In this document: in pieces, positions 44,278 through 55,185 of the stretch | Layout: each line of letters starts with the position of its first letter | Numbering within the stretch: the first letter of the stretch is position 1 | NCBI GenBank assembly: GCA_001600095.1 | Contig: BCIX01000003.1 | Coordinates: 1,426,001 to 1,490,000, forward strand | Direction: 5' to 3' | Source: Bullera alba | Lineage: Eukaryota; Basidiomycota; Tremellomycetes; Tremellales; Bulleraceae | DNA length: 64,000 nucleotides | Made by a program: the position numbers and the translations under genes | Notes under the pieces: model-generated | What the model saw: the letters and a program-made list of their open reading frames with translations, nothing else | Databases searched by the model: none | Told to the model about the DNA's origin: nothing

Positions 44278-45243
44278 CTACAGCGGGGTCCGTCCCGCTT
44301 TCGCCTTGAGCTCCGCCCTATACTGTGCCAATCGCTGACGTCGCTCTTCTCGGACTTGCGGGGTGTCATAATCGGCCGAGGGGATTGTGGCATCCGCGTC
44401 TACGGTCGCGAAGCGGTGGTGATCTTCTCTTCGAAGGGCGATGGGAACCTGCAACTCTTCGTGTCCTGTTGGCAGGGCGGCAGTGGCGGGAGCGTTTGAG
44501 AGGGAGTTTGGCTCGGGTAACACGTGTCGAGCGGTGGATGGGTTGTCGCCAGGGATAGAGACGACATTGGGAGGTGAGCGGCGTTCAGAAGCAATAGGGG
44601 GAGGGTCGCTGAAGTTGGAGTTTCGAGAGCTAGAGGAGAGCCGTGTCGATAGGCTCGATTGCACCTCTCGAGGGTCATGACCAGCGAGGTTCATGCCTTG
44701 TCTTGCGAGTATGAGGGCTTCTTCTCGTGCGGCACGAACCTCCTTTCGGGTGGGGTATCTACCTTCTCCGCCGAATTTGTGGTTTTGAGGCTCGGGCCGC
44801 CACTCTTCTTCCTCTTCCTCCTTCGACTCCAACCTCATCCGCGGCCCTTCCTCTTCCGGCGTGCGATGGTTCACTTGGATCTGCACACCGGAATCTACTT
44901 GCTCGCCGACTTCGTTGCTACCGATGACGACGCACTTGAAGGGCGAGGTGGATCGACTTGGTGGATCGAGGTCGACTTCGAACAAGCCTTTGTACAAGTC
45001 AGGTACGTCGGCGTCTTCCTCCCGGACCGGTCCCCACGATTCCGAGATGGAGCCAAGGTCGTCTTTCTTTGACCTACCACCGAGGACGGGTGGTCGATTT
45101 TCTGCTCGATGTACCCAGGCTTCGTAGGAAAGTGTAGGCCGGAATCGGGGTCGCATTTCGGAGACAGCGGTGTGATCGCTGTGAGAAATCCACTCTGGCT
45201 CGTCCCAGCCCCGGATGGATCTTGGGGGTCGTCTGCCGATCAT
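44278..45243 (-). CDS. Unrecognised charged protein
   Basis: A single open frame of 322 codons with no need for introns. The first ATG in the frame is at 45243; the frame is open further upstream but has no earlier ATG. The protein begins with a basic region, contains a run of six Glu residues followed by Trp (EEEEEEWRPEPQNHKFGGE), a conserved-looking helix RYPTRKEVRAAREEALILAR, and ends with a basic helix (RQRLAQYRAELKAKAG). No membrane segment, signal peptide or known domain is visible. Convergent with the AEC gene, 149 bp between stops. The uninterrupted length argues for a real gene, since such frames are rare by chance at this GC content. Confidence 0.6.
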   Translation of the reverse strand: MIGRRPPRSIRGWDEPEWISHSDHTAVSEMRPRFRPTLSYEAWVHRAENRPPVLGGRSKKDDLGSISESWGPVREEDADVPDLYKGLFEVDLDPPSRSTSPFKCVVIGSNEVGEQVDSGVQIQVNHRTPEEEGPRMRLESKEEEEEEWRPEPQNHKFGGEGRYPTRKEVRAAREEALILARQGMNLAGHDPREVQSSLSTRLSSSSRNSNFSDPPPIASERRSPPNVVSIPGDNPSTARHVLPEPNSLSNAPATAALPTGHEELQVPIALRREDHHRFATVDADATIPSADYDTPQVREERRQRLAQYRAELKAKAGRTPL

Positions 45244-45553
45244 GATTGTGGATGATGGGTTAGGAAGACTGTGGTGTGTCTCTGTAAAGCTGCGTAGCCA
45301 AGCCGAAGCCAATGCTGCGCAGCTTCTCTTCGTCAGAGATGAGGCAGGAGAGAAAGAAAAGAGACAGACAACAAGGCGAGAGGAGTTAATTAGCCAGATC
45401 CCTAAGCGGCTCGAGCGTGAAGATCCATCAGCGCTTTGACCATCATGCTCGTATGCCCCTACGGTGAGAGCACGATTAGCACCGATCTGAGACCATTTAA
45501 ACCATGACCGGATCACAGCCCACAGGACACATTGCACAAATCACATCCAGTCC
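45244..45553. other. Intergenic region upstream of the minus-strand gene at 44278-45243
   Basis: Promoter of the unrecognised gene and 3' flank of the MPDU1-like gene. Nothing else is seen. Confidence 0.45.
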
Positions 45554-46682
45554 TCAGTCTAGCTTCCTGGCCCATCTCCGTCCGGATCCAGATTCTTCCG
45601 CTCCGGCGGCTTGCTTAGCTTCGGTCACCACGGATGGTTTTCTTCGCGTCGATACCGGGCTCTCCTCCCCATTGTTCCAGTATGTCACCATTTGGCCGGC
45701 CAGGACAAGGTTCAACAGCGCAGCACCGGCGAAACCCCAGAAGATCAACGGGTCGTTGACTTCTTGTTTCGTAGTGAACAATCGAGCGAGACAGCCCAGT
45801 AGGGCGTTGAACACTGCGAAAGCGGAGAGATTACCCGTCGATTTGGCTTTGTGGTTGGACATGATCTGAGGGGCTTTCGATAGTAGTGAGATTGGCAACG
45901 TGATCGCTTGGAGCACACCCACTAAGCGAGACATTCCATCAGCAATATGCTCGCTGATTTTGATGGCAAGCGCTTACGGAGAGGAAGAGGTGTGAGACTG
46001 GGCGACCAAAGCGTGAGTCCTCCAATTGCCGCGGTGGCAGCCCCCGCGATGACTCTCTTCACATTACCACCCTCACCACGGCTCAATGGTTTCTTCCCAT
46101 CTAATCCGCTGGAATTTGTAGCCCTCGATCCGGAGAAGTAAAGGATGAGCAGGGTGATGATGACGTTTTGCAACGTGAGGAAGAAGTTCTCGCCATAAGT
46201 CGAGAATGGGAACTTGTTCCTAGACGCATAGGCCAGGCAGACAGCATAGGACGTTGTCTCAAGGATCTACAGAACCCAGGTCAGGTGTATCCGGAGAACA
46301 TGGACTCAAACTGGACTCACGTATGCGGTGAGCGAAAGTCCGCGAGCGGATCGAGTCTGGACTATTTTCACGATCTGCCCCGTCAATCAGCTATGCGCTC
46401 TGAAATCTGTGGACTGTACGCACCTGTGGGATCTTGACAATAGCACCACCAAGCACGATACCCAAACCCAGACCCTTGGACAATGCGTACTTTAGACATT
46501 CGACATCGGTGAGGTGGACATTGTAGACAAGGCTAGTGTAGCACTGCTCGCCAATGAGTGCTTCGGCGGGTTCGCGCAAGAAGAACGGGATGTGGTGGGT
46601 GATTGGCGTGAGCTGAGGAGAACGTGTCAGCTCGAGCCGAAACTGACGGCCTTTGACTGACGATTGACTGCAAAGCATTCAT
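45554..46682 (-). CDS. MPDU1: Mannose-P-dolichol utilisation defect 1 protein (PQ-loop)
   Basis: Five exons (46662-46682, 46424-46612, 46321-46374, 45978-46266, 45554-45921) encode 306 residues. The family signature ECLKYALSKGLGLGIVLGGA leads into the first PQ loop (IVKIPQIVKIVQTRSARGLS), and the second PQ loop is LLSKAPQIMSNHKAKSTGNLS. Seven hydrophobic segments are visible. MPDU1/Lec35 is an ER membrane protein required for use of dolichol-phosphate-mannose and dolichol-phosphate-glucose in N-glycan and GPI-anchor synthesis. The first exon is only 21 nt (MNALQSI), and its 49-nt intron is fixed by frame and by the conserved start of the second exon. The C-terminal 30 residues are polar. Confidence 0.92.
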
Positions 46683-47334
46683 ACTGGCCGAGGTATCAAG
46701 CTGGTTCCGAGCTTGGGTGACTGCAGTGACACCTATAGTGGTTGAACGACATCAGCAACAGATTACAGACGTCAGACATGGCCATGGTCGTGATCGGTCC
46801 TGATTAAACGCCAACGCGAAGATGTTTTACGTAAACACCTCGCAGGCTCGCCGCGCCGCTCCGCTCGATCGAGCAGCTGCTGGCGTCTTGAGAAAACTTT
46901 CACTCGTCCTCCTCTTGTCTTTCTTCAAAATTGTATTGCGGTCACTTTTATTGTAGCTTGTTCAGAGCCGTCCCGACTCGTGCTAGCTCTACGTGTAGAC
47001 CAAGAAGGAGGACTCAATTGCCATTTGGACGGGATTATGTTAGCCGACACAGCTTGAATGATGATGTGCCCGGCCTGGGTCCTGCCCACATTTTATACAG
47101 TGCAGCGATATGCAGAAGAGATGTACCTGGGTGTAATGAGATTGTACCGCTACCTGCGAGATGGTATAGTGATAAGCTCAGCTCGGGTCGATGCAAGGCG
47201 GATGAACACAGTATGAGCAGCACAAGAAGACCGCAGACATGGGACATCGCTGAAAGTCGCATTTCGATTTCCGGTTCTTCGTTCACCCATTCCCTCTCTA
47301 TCTTCATTCACTTCCCCCGCAACACGTTATAGCC
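46683..47334. other. Divergent intergenic region (MPDU1 / MTR3)
   Basis: Contains both promoters. A GC-rich stretch with GATCGAGC around 46850-46875 is the only unusual composition. No gene is supported. Confidence 0.5.
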
Positions 47335-48334
47335 ATGACCGCTGTTTTCGATCGACGTCGTATAGCTGCTCCGGAGTCCTCGTATGCGCCTTCGTACGTC
47401 TCAAGTACAGAGGATGAGCCAGGACCATCGAGAAAGCGAGAAAGACAGAACGATCAATCCCGGCCGATCTGTGAGTTGTCGGTTTGTCGTCTGTCGTCGT
47501 CATCAGCTCAAAACGTATGCCTTAGTCCTTAAGACTGGGCTGATAAGTCAAGCCAGTGGCAGCGGGTACATCGAGGCTGGGGGTGTGAAAATTGCTTGCT
47601 CAGTGTGAGCTGCACCAGCTCAAGACCGCACAACACAGCTGACGACAGAAATTAGATATGGACCTAGACCTAGGCAACCGCCCTATTCCCCTCGAGGGAC
47701 GCTCAACCTCGAAATTAAGTTCGCTCCCTTCGCATCGCATCCACGACGAGCTCCTCTCAGAGTGAGTCGAGTGTCTTCTTAACGTAGACGGGATCTGTTG
47801 GTCTAACAACACTATAGGACACTGAACCTGTCCCCCTCTCGACTCTCCTCGCAGCTCACCTCCTCCCCGCTCTACAACTCCACCTCCTGCCGAAGTCCGC
47901 GATCGACGTACATCTGCTCATCCTCGAATCTGATATCTTGCCCAATGTCCTATCTGCGGGGCTCACCGTAGCCTCGGCTGCTATCGCAGATGCTGGAATC
48001 CCTATGTCTGCCCTCGCAGTCGGACAAACGACCTCGATCGTGGACGATAATAGGCTTGTCGACCCGGAGACCGAGGAGGAAGAAGGCCAAGCCGTCATCG
48101 CCCTAGGAGTGATGCCTGCCGTCGGCAAGATCAGTGGGATTTGGCTCTCGGGGGAGATAGACGTAGATCAGGCCAGCGATGTAAGTTGGCATTTCTGACG
48201 GTCTATGGCCGCAGTAGTCTGTGTTGCTGACGAATTGCTAGATTATCGAGAACTCTGTCGGCGGCACAAAGGCAACGCATACGACATTAGCGAAGGCTCT
48301 GCTCGCCGGAGCCAAAGAACGCGGACTGAGTTAA
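47335..48334 (+). CDS. MTR3: Exosome core subunit MTR3 (RNase PH fold)
   Basis: Five exons (47335-47470, 47526-47604, 47656-47761, 47818-48180, 48242-48334) encode 258 residues. After an acidic N-terminus comes an RNase-PH domain with the landmark GLISQASGSGYIEAGGVKIA and then VYGPRPRQPPYSPRGTLNLE. The second half (DVHLLILESDILPNVLSAGL, TVASAAIADAGIPMS) is the usual continuation. The catalytic residues of bacterial RNase PH are not conserved, as expected for the inert eukaryotic ring subunits. Mtr3 pairs with Rrp42 in the six-subunit exosome ring that channels RNA to Rrp44. The insertion DPETEEEEGQ is a surface loop. Introns are 51-61 nt. Confidence 0.9.
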
Positions 48335-48529
48335 CGCCTCATACCGTGTCAAGATCGGGTATATGTTCATGTAACGGATTATAATGGATATCCACCTAGA
48401 TCAACAGTCGCAAGAATATCATATACAAGGATAGGCTAACGTCACATACTGATACCAAAGAGTCCGTAGATTTAGTCACAGCCCACCGCCCGTTTGTCCC
48501 ACGATCTCCGACCGAGACGGCCTCTGCGA

Positions 48530-50565
48530 CTAGATCTTGAGATGCTTTAGCGGCTCCGGAGATACCTCGGGCCAGTAGTAACTGTCCAGAGGTGGTGCTG
48601 GCTTTCGCTTTGGGGACTTGTGCGAATCACTCGAACTCGTTCGAAGGGAGGGGTTGTGCGAAGGATTATCTAACTCCAATCTAGGCAGGCGATTGAAAGG
48701 CTGAAATTGGTCAGCAAGAGCAACCTCAAGTATCACTATATGGTGCCCTCGACATACCGGCTCATCAGAGGGTCTGTGCAGTTGACCCTTTTCGGCCATA
48801 TCGGGCAACTGGCTGGCTGCCATTGGTCGAGCAGGTCGTCGCGGGGATTGCGAATTCAGCACCGGCATGGACTATACCATCGACGTCAGCGAAATTTGTC
48901 CCGGACCAACTCGGACCCGGACATACCTCGTGGACGATCGTGTCAATCTCGACTTTCACACTGCCAGCATCGGACAACACGCCGAAGATGCCGGCGCCCT
49001 CCTCAATCGTCCTTGATCTGTTGCCAAAAGAAAGTGGCTGGACGTTCACGATTCTAATACCGTCGGAGAGTTGGCGGGAGTCGATCATCGTCTTGATGGC
49101 CCGTCTGGATATCAGGGAGTGTAGAATGGAAAGGAAGTAGAGATTGGGTAGAGCCCAAACGAGGACTCGCCAGAAGTCGGCTAAAACATCAAATTTAGGA
49201 CACTGATCGCATCAAGGAAGATTTGCGCTGGGAGACTTACTAAGCCCACTGCCAGTGACACTCGTCCAGCTGACAAGGATCAACATGACCACCGTAGGCG
49301 GAATCCTGCCTTTCACGTCAGCAAAAGGTAGGCGAGCAACAGCGATAGAATTGACTGACATGGTCTCAAAGACAAGAACAAGAAGCTTGTTCATCAACGC
49401 TCGCTTGGTGTGAAACATGCTCTCCTTCGTCCTCAAGAATAGGAACACCACTGTGATAAGGGTGAGCGAGCTTACGAGGAAAGATTGTCGACTCACGCAG
49501 GATACAGACACAAACGTCAATGGCGACCGAGACGCAACCCCATACTCTGATCAACTTGGCATCGAGCATCAGCCAATCGAATAGCTTTTTGGCATTGTTG
49601 ATGTTGATTTCGGGGAATCTGGCACCTTGGATGACAACACTGTTCGGAAGCGGCATCAGCAAGAAGCCGGCTTCACCTCCCTGACTCCTTGTCGACTCAC
49701 GGCCAAACCAACGCGTAGCTCGTAACGATACCGAGGCATAGCGGAGCGATCATTATCCTCTTCCGACCCGACAACTGCAACAATACAGCGCGTCAGCGGG
49801 AGTGTACGTGAGGATAAGGTGCAACAGGACTCACTTTCCAAGCCCGCCAGGAATAGAAGGACGTTGCAGCGGCATTGAAGTGCGCAGTCACGAACGTCAC
49901 CGCCAAGGTCTGCCATGCGTCGGCTCGGGCTATGGAGCTGTAGTCCACGGCGGCGTGAATGATCAATTCTCGGACCTGCAAGAAAGGTGAGTCTTGCGCA
50001 CACGAGAAGTCAACGAGGCAATAGATTCTCGACTCACCTGATGGCAGTTGACACCCATCTGAGCGCTGAGATGAGACTTTGGTCAGCACCGTTCGGTCAT
50101 CGACAGCGGTCTTCAAGCCGAAAGGACCTCGGGCCGGGTCTGGCGGTCCAAACTCACACAGAGAGACATGCCCCAACGCCGATACTTGTCAGTATGAGCC
50201 AATGGTCGGACCGTCCGAAGAACATGTAATACCGCCACACGTTCATCAAGACTAGGCCCAGCAGCATCCCCTCGATCATGATGGCGAACGCCGCATACCA
50301 CTGAAGATGTCGGTCAGCGAGAGGGTCGGAGAGTCAAAGGACCAGATCTGAGCTGGGCAATACTCTGGAGAGACATGCATTCATGCTGACAATGACTCAC
50401 AGTCATGGTGCTGGGACTAGAGTGTACAGTCTGCCATATGAAAGCGTCGATCAAGCTGTTCAAGTTCCCCGCCCCGGAACTTCCGGACGAGCTAGTATTG
50501 GTGCTCGAGCTGGGCGTTCCTGTACCGGGAATCAATCCACTGCTCATGATGTCGTTGAGCGACAT
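48530..50565 (-). CDS. DUF6534-family seven-helix membrane protein, copy B
   Basis: Eleven exons (50401-50565, 50160-50300, 50038-50058, 49835-49975, 49701-49774, 49497-49639, 49360-49450, 49241-49305, 48927-49180, 48758-48871, 48530-48700) encode 459 residues. An N-terminal Ser/Thr-rich segment is followed by WYAAFAIMIEGMLLGLVLMN and further hydrophobic helices (IMIAPLCLGIVTSYALVW, VVMLILVSWTSVTGSGL, VLVWALPNLYFLSILHSL), then a cytosolic polar tail of about 170 residues rich in Ser, Arg and Pro. The arrangement suits an integral membrane protein of the fungal DUF6534 group; function is unknown. It is a paralogue of the gene at 23109-24527, with matching exon sizes. Its two first introns are about 100 nt, twice the local norm. 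Confidence 0.85.
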
Positions 50566-51255
50566 GGTGGATCGGTCGTCGGTGAACGTCGACTAGTAGG
50601 TTTGTGACGAATACACAAGATGGTGGGAAGATTGGACGGTAAGTTCTGTTAAGTAGACACAGAGCAGTATGGCATTTGGTTAGGGAGAGAGGGGGCGAGG
50701 GGAAGATGAGATGCATGAGTACCCTCGATCTCGGACGATCATGTTTGGATAGTTACTATCGTCAACGCATTCGATGTACCTTTGAGGATTGAGTTACCAA
50801 GTGTAGCCTTTGACACACTCATTGTCGATCACTTTGCGCCTTGATCCTATTTTGGCGTCCACACAAGGTGTCCCAGCAGATTCAAAGGCACAGTGTGCAA
50901 AGGATCATCGGCGCCTTGAATTGGTCGATGCTTTGATGCGGTGGCTGCTCGCGATTCAGAGCTGTGTATGTTAGAAAAGAGGGGAGACCACCGAGACTGC
51001 TGCTTTCCAAAGGGCAAAGGAAGCCTTTCGGCCCACATCCGCAAGGGAGACACAGTCAAAAGTGATTAAAGGCGTCCAGGGGTATAGGGGTATCGGAAAG
51101 TGATGGCATTCGATCGACACGGTATCAACTCGGCCGCGACAGACGTCACGCCTCAGACGCCAATCCAGACAGTGTCCAGACAAGTCACGACAAGACAAAT
51201 GAAACACCACGGTACACTGCTTATATACAGAACGATGATCGACAACACAGTCCGT
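50566..51255. other. Intergenic region upstream of DUF6534 copy B
   Basis: Promoter region of DUF6534 copy B and 3' flank of the FAD monooxygenase. No gene is supported. Confidence 0.5.
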
Positions 51256-52484
51256 TTACACCTCGTGCACCAGTTCTCCGATCCCCATACCATCCCTTGC
51301 CATGCTATAGCTTTGATGCACAGCTTTGCTCCCGTAGACTCTCATCTCCTTCTCATATGCCTCCGTGACACCTGCTTTGTAGCCTCCAGCTTCGCCTAGC
51401 AGTCGGCCAAGAAGTGCCGAATCCTGAACGGCAGTGTTGGCGCCTATACCCCCGGCTGGGGTCATCGAATGTACAGCGTCTCCGACGACAGTGACCCTAG
51501 GATCGTTCCCCCATTCTGGAACACCCATTGATGTAGAGCAGGTGATCTTCCAGAATGCCGCTTCGGACTCTATCATTTCGGTGAAGAGGGGTTTGAACTT
51601 TGGATGCCAGTTGGCAGTTATAGATTTCGCCAAATCGGCTGCTTCTTTGCCCACCAAAGAATAGTTGTCACCAGGAGCTTTGATAACACCTGGCTGTCCA
51701 ACCATAGTCCAGCCGAACTGGAGGTTGGGTTCGTCCTTGTCGTTTGAACGGACATTCGTGATGATAAAGACCTTGCCCCCGGGTCGAGACTCGTCCACCA
51801 GTCGGAACACTCCTTCGCCAAGTTGTTTGAAGGCCGATGTTGGGGCTTGACCATGTATACCCCTAGCACCGGTGTCAAAGACCTTGAGAGCTCCCTTCGA
51901 AAGTTGCTTAGCGACTTTGCTTGAGATGCCATCACCGCCGATCAACATTGAGCCTTCTTCTGATGTCGTACCGTCCGTAAAGGTCGCTCGGACGCCGTTC
52001 TCCGTCGACTCGTAACTGGTGATCATCACATTATCAGCATACTTGGCTTGCGGCGATTGGAATCTAGTCATTCTCACCCGTTGACTCTCTTATTCCAGGA
52101 GATGTGCTCCTCACAGCCTTTCATGAACAAAGCCCTCATGTCGCCTCTGGCAATACCGACAATTTGACTCTGTTTTGATGCCAGCGACTCGCCAGTCTTG
52201 TTCTCCACAACTTCTCCGGTGACCGCGTCGTAATGGACGAAGCCCGCTCCCCCCGTTTTACCGCACGTCTCCCAGAACTCATCCCACGCTTTTGGTTCAA
52301 GCACCGATTTGATCGCGTCCAACCCTTCATCCGACATGCGAAGGCGGTATCCCTGCCCACGGCCAGACATCGAGCCATCACGTTCGAAGATCTTGAACGG
52401 GATGTTGTTCTTGCGTAGAGACTGAGCGAGGAGGAGGGACGCGAGACCTGCGCCGGAGATCAAGATGGGTGGTTTAGTGGACAT
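51256..52484 (-). CDS. FAD-dependent monooxygenase (salicylate hydroxylase-like fold)
   Basis: Two exons (52078-52484, 51256-52015) encode 388 residues. The dinucleotide-binding motif ISGAGLASLLLAQSL is at residues 9-23, the second FAD motif MLIGGDGIS follows in the middle, and the third (VTVVGDAVHSMTPAGGIGAN) is near residue 305. This is the pattern of single-component aromatic or terpenoid hydroxylases of the PF01494 group, which use FAD and NAD(P)H. The 62-nt intron is fixed by frame and by continuity of the run NG-YESTENGV. The natural substrate is not predictable. No signal peptide. The frame has no ATG upstream of 52484. Confidence 0.88.
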
Positions 52485-52887
52485 GGTGTTGAGGGCTCTG
52501 AAGGGTGGTCTCGAAGCCGACAGACCCGATGAGAAGTGGAAGATCCTTGACACAGTGTATGAAGTCGTCGAGGGAGTCAATCCAGTAGGAGATACATAGA
52601 CGAGTGATATGTCGAGTGCCCGAGGTAGTTAGGAACACGGGGTGGCCGTGCAGGCGACAGAAGAACAGGCCGCGACGATCATACCTAAGTTACGCACTGA
52701 ATGCAGCAGCTCGGGGAGTGACGCACCAGCGAGTATCTTCTTTATTTAGGTGCACCGTTTATCGATCTGTCATTTTCTGGGATTTCAACGAGCAGGCTGC
52801 CTGCTGCTGCCTCATCATAGACGCTTCAAGTGCAAGTCGTGTCGCCATCAACACACCTTTACCACCCAACGCATCAGCACTGTCACA
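52485..52887. other. Divergent intergenic region (FAD monooxygenase / TOM22)
   Basis: Holds both promoters. No gene is supported. Confidence 0.45.
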
Positions 52888-53307
52888 ATGGTTTTGGTCG
52901 AAGAAGTTCCAGAGGAGACACTGCTCAAGGAGGGAGAGCGAGAATCCGATTTCGAAACCGACTCGAATGCCTCGGACGGCGAATCCTTCCTCTCGGAAGA
53001 CCTCGACGAGGACGAGCTTGCCATCCAGAACGAGACGTACGCCGAGCGAATTGCCGCTCTGAAAGACATCATCCCACCTCAAACACGATCGAGTCTCCAC
53101 GCCAAATACACCAGCACGAAAGAGTGGACTTGGTGGACACTGCAGGGAGCTGGATCGGTGGCCTGGTGGGTCAGCACCAGCGCATTGCTCGTTGGTCTGC
53201 CACTCGCTTTGGCTATTGAGGATGAGACGAAGGTCGTTCAGCAGGAGAGGGAGATGCAAATGCAGAGTGCCGGTCAGCAGCAGGTGGGTTTGAGTCCGGT
53301 CTTTTAG
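52888..53307 (+). CDS. TOM22: Mitochondrial outer-membrane import receptor TOM22
   Basis: A single exon of 139 residues, the usual length. The N-terminal half is strongly acidic (SDFETDSNASDGESFLSEDL), matching the cytosolic presequence-binding domain. A single membrane segment lies at about residues 88-110 (AGSVAWWVSTSALLVGLPLA), preceded by WTWWTLQ, and a short intermembrane-space tail rich in Gln follows. This is the classic Tom22 layout. Tom22 is the central receptor and organiser of the TOM translocase. The ATG at 52888 is preceded by CACA, a good fungal start context. Confidence 0.9.
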   Translation: MVLVEEVPEETLLKEGERESDFETDSNASDGESFLSEDLDEDELAIQNETYAERIAALKDIIPPQTRSSLHAKYTSTKEWTWWTLQGAGSVAWWVSTSALLVGLPLALAIEDETKVVQQEREMQMQSAGQQQVGLSPVF

Positions 53308-53353
53308 ACTCTATGTCTCTGTTGGGCGGCTGTAGACGAGGAGACAAGCCAGG

Positions 53354-54139
53354 ATGGCAGAGCGTTGTCAGGGGAAGAGTGGACTGCTCAGCCCTGCTCA
53401 GCCAATTTCTGACTTCTTCCCACGACTGATATCCTCATCGCTTAATGTGTCACCGAGACCATGTCCCCCGAATTGGACTTTAGAATGTCGCTGCTTTGAT
53501 GATCTCAACGAACTAGTGCTGATGACTTCCTGCAGCTTCTCGGTGGACCACAACCCGGTGCCCAGCAGCAGGGCCTCCTACCACCAGGCTTCTAAGCTCA
53601 CCGGCGAGTCAGCATATCGAGTGGAAGACTGGGTGAAGGGTGAAGAAGGACTAGTGTATCATAGACACGGCGTTGGAGCACGGAGTCGATCTCTCACATC
53701 ATTGGAGAATCATGGACAGGAGATATGGATCGTCTCACGAGGATGTCGTGCGCTTTCGGGTCGAAGTCGCTTGTGCGGATCGTTTACGATGGACATCGCT
53801 CGGCAATTCGGCATGTATATAATCCCTGCTCCTGCGACGAAACTCTCTAATGCTCTGGAGATCCCGACGAATTCTTCTGACATTGCTGCTGAATTGAGGA
53901 GATTGATCACGCTGAAAAAGGAGTTATATTCGATTCCATCAGCAACGCAGAGTGAGTCTCAGGCCGACTTCCACGTCCAAGATCACTTATCCGCCATGAT
54001 CGCCATCGCGCGCCATTCTATCTCAGTGTTACAGAACGCCGCTGGCAGGACAGAGCTTTTCGCTAGCGAAGTCTCACCTAAGCAAATGCCAGCTGATGGC
54101 TGTACGAGTTCACACCACTGTGCTCACTTTGGTGACTGA
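53354..54139 (+). CDS. Possible unrecognised gene downstream of TOM22
   Basis: An uninterrupted frame of 262 codons begins with an ATG 46 bp after the TOM22 stop. The sequence is Ser- and Leu-rich and has no recognisable domain; a helical stretch (DIAAELRRLITLKKELYSIPS) and ISVLQNAAGRTELFASE in the second half look protein-like. Reasons for doubt are the very short distance to TOM22, which would leave no room for a promoter outside the TOM22 3' region, and the lack of any family. Reasons in favour are length and composition. The frame could also be part of a longer transcript with introns I cannot see. Confidence 0.4.
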   Translation: MAERCQGKSGLLSPAQPISDFFPRLISSSLNVSPRPCPPNWTLECRCFDDLNELVLMTSCSFSVDHNPVPSSRASYHQASKLTGESAYRVEDWVKGEEGLVYHRHGVGARSRSLTSLENHGQEIWIVSRGCRALSGRSRLCGSFTMDIARQFGMYIIPAPATKLSNALEIPTNSSDIAAELRRLITLKKELYSIPSATQSESQADFHVQDHLSAMIAIARHSISVLQNAAGRTELFASEVSPKQMPADGCTSSHHCAHFGD

Positions 54140-55185
54140 GGGAGCGTAGATATCTGACGGCTGACCCGGAGCTGCAGCTCGTTCAACAAGACCGCAACTT
54201 CGCTGCCACGTCTAGCTCTATAGTCCAGTCTCACCGCTTCTCACCGCCACGACTGATATTGCCGTGATCATGAGAAAACGCCCGATTGCCACAAACGGTA
54301 ATTCCGTAGAAGTCCCTTTGTTCGGCTTTGTCCGTTGTGCCTGAGTTTGTGAGCGGGAAGGGGTGAGAGGAGAGCATGGCTCGTGCTGTTTGGACAATCT
54401 CAGGGGAAAGAAGGGAGTCTCCGCGGGGAAGGGCATGTGTGCTGTCCGGGGCAAAAGGGGGAAGCGCGCGGGGTGAGATGAGAGAGAGAAGTGGAGGCGA
54501 GTTTGTTCAGCAAGCAACTTGAGGAAAGGAAAAGAAGAGGGAAGCTGGGAAGATATAGACCAGCTCGCTAGCTAGCGACTTGTACTTCACCCACCTGACA
54601 TCCTCCGAGCCTGTAATAGATCATATGACCTCGCTCCCAGTCTTATCTATGCTTGCCTAAGACACGAAACTCCAACACGTTATCGATATCGACATCAGCT
54701 TGGAAACAGGTGATCACACGGTCGAGACTGCAGCTTGACCAAATTGCATCAAGGAAGCGAAACGCCTCGGCTTTGCCACAGTCGACATCTAGTATCAGTC
54801 AAACGGAACGAAACGACCCGTAACGAAACTTGACAGAGGCTTGACTCCTACCGACATTGCACTCCCCAACAGTACTGCCGCAGTCTGCTCAGCGCCAGCA
54901 GGACAGGTGCCCTAGGTAATCACCTCGGGCTGATCTCAGCTTTGTGAGTAGAACAGTCCGATTCAGCTTCGGTTCTTCCGTGTTGGAGGGCTCAAAGTGG
55001 AGCAAGTCGCGCCGAAGCGGTCAACGACATGACACGCTTCTCTCGTCCATCAGCTCAGCCCCTCATCCCTCTCTGAACCAGGCAGCGGTGGTGTATCTAC
55101 TGTATCATTCCAAACTGCACATCATGCTGATCAATCAGATTCACTATACCCCTTCGAGTTTCTCCGCAGATCAACTTCCCCTGCC
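54140..55185. other. Long 5' region of the bHLH gene
   Basis: About 1 kb without a supported gene. A long leader or distal promoter for the bHLH regulator is the simplest reading. A minus-strand frame of 99 codons at 54218-54517 is rejected as low complexity. CGAAACG-like words occur near 54800-54830. Confidence 0.5.
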
